DNA of 56,288 bases from Flavobacterium sp. Its GTDB lineage: Bacteria > Bacteroidota > Bacteroidia > Flavobacteriales > Flavobacteriaceae. The stretch spans positions 1 through 56,288 of the forward strand of contig NZ_JAMWYY010000017.1 in NCBI RefSeq assembly GCF_024305175.1, written 5' to 3'. The notes below the pieces were generated by a model. It was not told the DNA's origin. It did not search any database and saw nothing but the letters and a program-made list of their open reading frames with translations. The position numbers and the translations under genes are program-made. Shown here piece after piece: positions 55,851 to 56,288 of the stretch (positions are counted from its first letter, which is position 1; every line of letters begins with the position of its first letter).

Positions 55851-55878
55851 AGCTCCCGCTGTAGCGGGAGCTGTTTTT
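55851..55878 (+). terminator. Intrinsic terminator behind the M3 peptidase gene
   Basis: A 10-bp perfect stem (AGCTCCCGCT with AGCGGGAGCT) followed by GTTTTTAT, about 35 bases after the stop. Confidence 0.88.
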
Positions 55879-55887
55879 ATTACTTCC

Positions 55888-55920
55888 ATTTCGACCTGAG
55901 CAAAGCGAAGTGGAGAAATC
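55888..55920. repeat. Partial copy of a scattered flavobacterial intergenic repeat
   Basis: The segment from ATTTCGACC to GAGAAATC, with an AGCGAAGTGG core, resembles a repeat often seen between genes in Flavobacteria. It lies in the 258-base spacer before the GbsR-like gene. Confidence 0.6.
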
Positions 55921-56039
55921 TTTTTTGATTATCTGTTTGTTATTCAGAATGAAGTATAATAATCTGATGAAAGAAGCAATGATAAATTCTTCTTTAACTA
56001 TAATTAAGCAAAATCTTATAAAATATATTTTCAAATATT

Positions 56040-56070
56040 TTTGAAAGTTTAGAATTTATATACACCTTTG
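56040..56070 (+). promoter_or_regulatory. Promoter-like pair close to the GbsR-type start codon
   Basis: TTTG at 56040-56043 and CACCTTTG at 56063-56070 (one mismatch to TAnnTTTG) are 19 bases apart. The ATG lies only 4 bases after the second box, which would give a leaderless transcript. Confidence 0.4.
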
Positions 56071-56074
56071 ATAC

Positions 56075-56288
56075 ATGGAATTTAACGAAGCAAAAAATAA
56101 ATTCATCCAAACCTGGGGAGCGCTTGGCTCACAATGGGGCATTAATAAAACCATGGCGCAGATACATGCCCTGCTGATGGTGTCGCCCGATGCGCTCTCT
56201 ATGGAGGACATTATGGAAGAGCTTCAGATATCCCGTGGTAATGCCAGTATGAACCTGCGCGCGCTTATGGATTGGGGAATTATTTATA
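56075..56288 (+). CDS. GbsR/MarR-type transcriptional regulator, cut by the window end
   Basis: Only the first 71 codons are present. MEFNEAKNKFIQTWGALGSQ is the usual start of flavobacterial GbsR-like proteins, and MEDIMEELQISRGNASMNL followed by LMDWGII is the recognition part of a winged helix. This gene was found by reading the sequence directly. Target genes are not visible. Confidence 0.9.
   Translation, partial: MEFNEAKNKFIQTWGALGSQWGINKTMAQIHALLMVSPDALSMEDIMEELQISRGNASMNLRALMDWGIIY

Overview
The window is a chromosomal segment from a member of the Bacteroidota, almost certainly a Flavobacterium-like Flavobacteriaceae. The evidence is a complete 2466-residue SprA (type IX secretion and gliding translocon) in the ruvB - queG - maeB - ruvA - sprA - gcvH neighbourhood, a DPP7-type S46 peptidase, a SusC-type plug domain, a split heme-copper oxidase cluster, and many promoters of the Bacteroidota -7 type (TAnnTTTG) with no Shine-Dalgarno sequences. 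DNA is moderately AT-rich and densely coded. I see no rRNA, tRNA, CRISPR array, prophage or transposase.

Layout. 1-3.8 kb: thioredoxin-domain protein, MscS channel and a secreted unknown protein. 3.8-7.1 kb (-): outer-membrane efflux protein, periplasmic adaptor and tsaB. 7.2-8.7 kb: DUF4403 lipoprotein. 8.7-13.8 kb (-): heme O synthase, two oxidase subunits III, subunit IV, then a Sco-like protein without the Cys pair, SCO, DUF420 and a small CxxC membrane protein; this looks like an oxidase assembly unit without subunits I and II. 14-29.8 kb (-): deoC, vanZ, gcvH, sprA, ruvA, maeB, queG, a four-helix-bundle (23S intervening-sequence type) gene, ruvB and an Mpl-type ligase. 30-36.4 kb (+): a giant alpha-2-macroglobulin with an embedded TonB-plug module. 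36.5-38.7 kb (-): S46 peptidase. 38.8-40.6 kb (+): tandem RlaP-like nucleotidyltransferases. 40.7-44.2 kb (-): hpt, adk, CNNM/CBS transporter and obgE. 44.4-48.5 kb (+): PQQ-type sugar dehydrogenase, TonB-dependent receptor and a HEAT-like unknown. 48.5-51.8 kb: MFS transporter, a frameshifted secreted gene and a GH130-like protein. 52-56.3 kb (+): purK, purE, M3 peptidase and the start of a GbsR/MarR-like regulator.

Most of the window is housekeeping. The unusual parts are (1) the four-helix-bundle cassette between ruvB and queG, bounded by inverted AT-rich repeats with an eight-copy 7-bp tandem repeat that runs into the 5' end of queG, which has no AUG, GUG or UUG start upstream of its conserved N-terminal helix; (2) the alpha-2-macroglobulin/SusC-plug fusion with a CSEQ thioester motif; and (3) the translationally coupled RlaP-like pair, a family tied to RNA repair, here without an RNA ligase beside it. 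Intergenic hairpin repeats of families scattered through Flavobacteria occur near 45.7, 53.2 and 55.9 kb.
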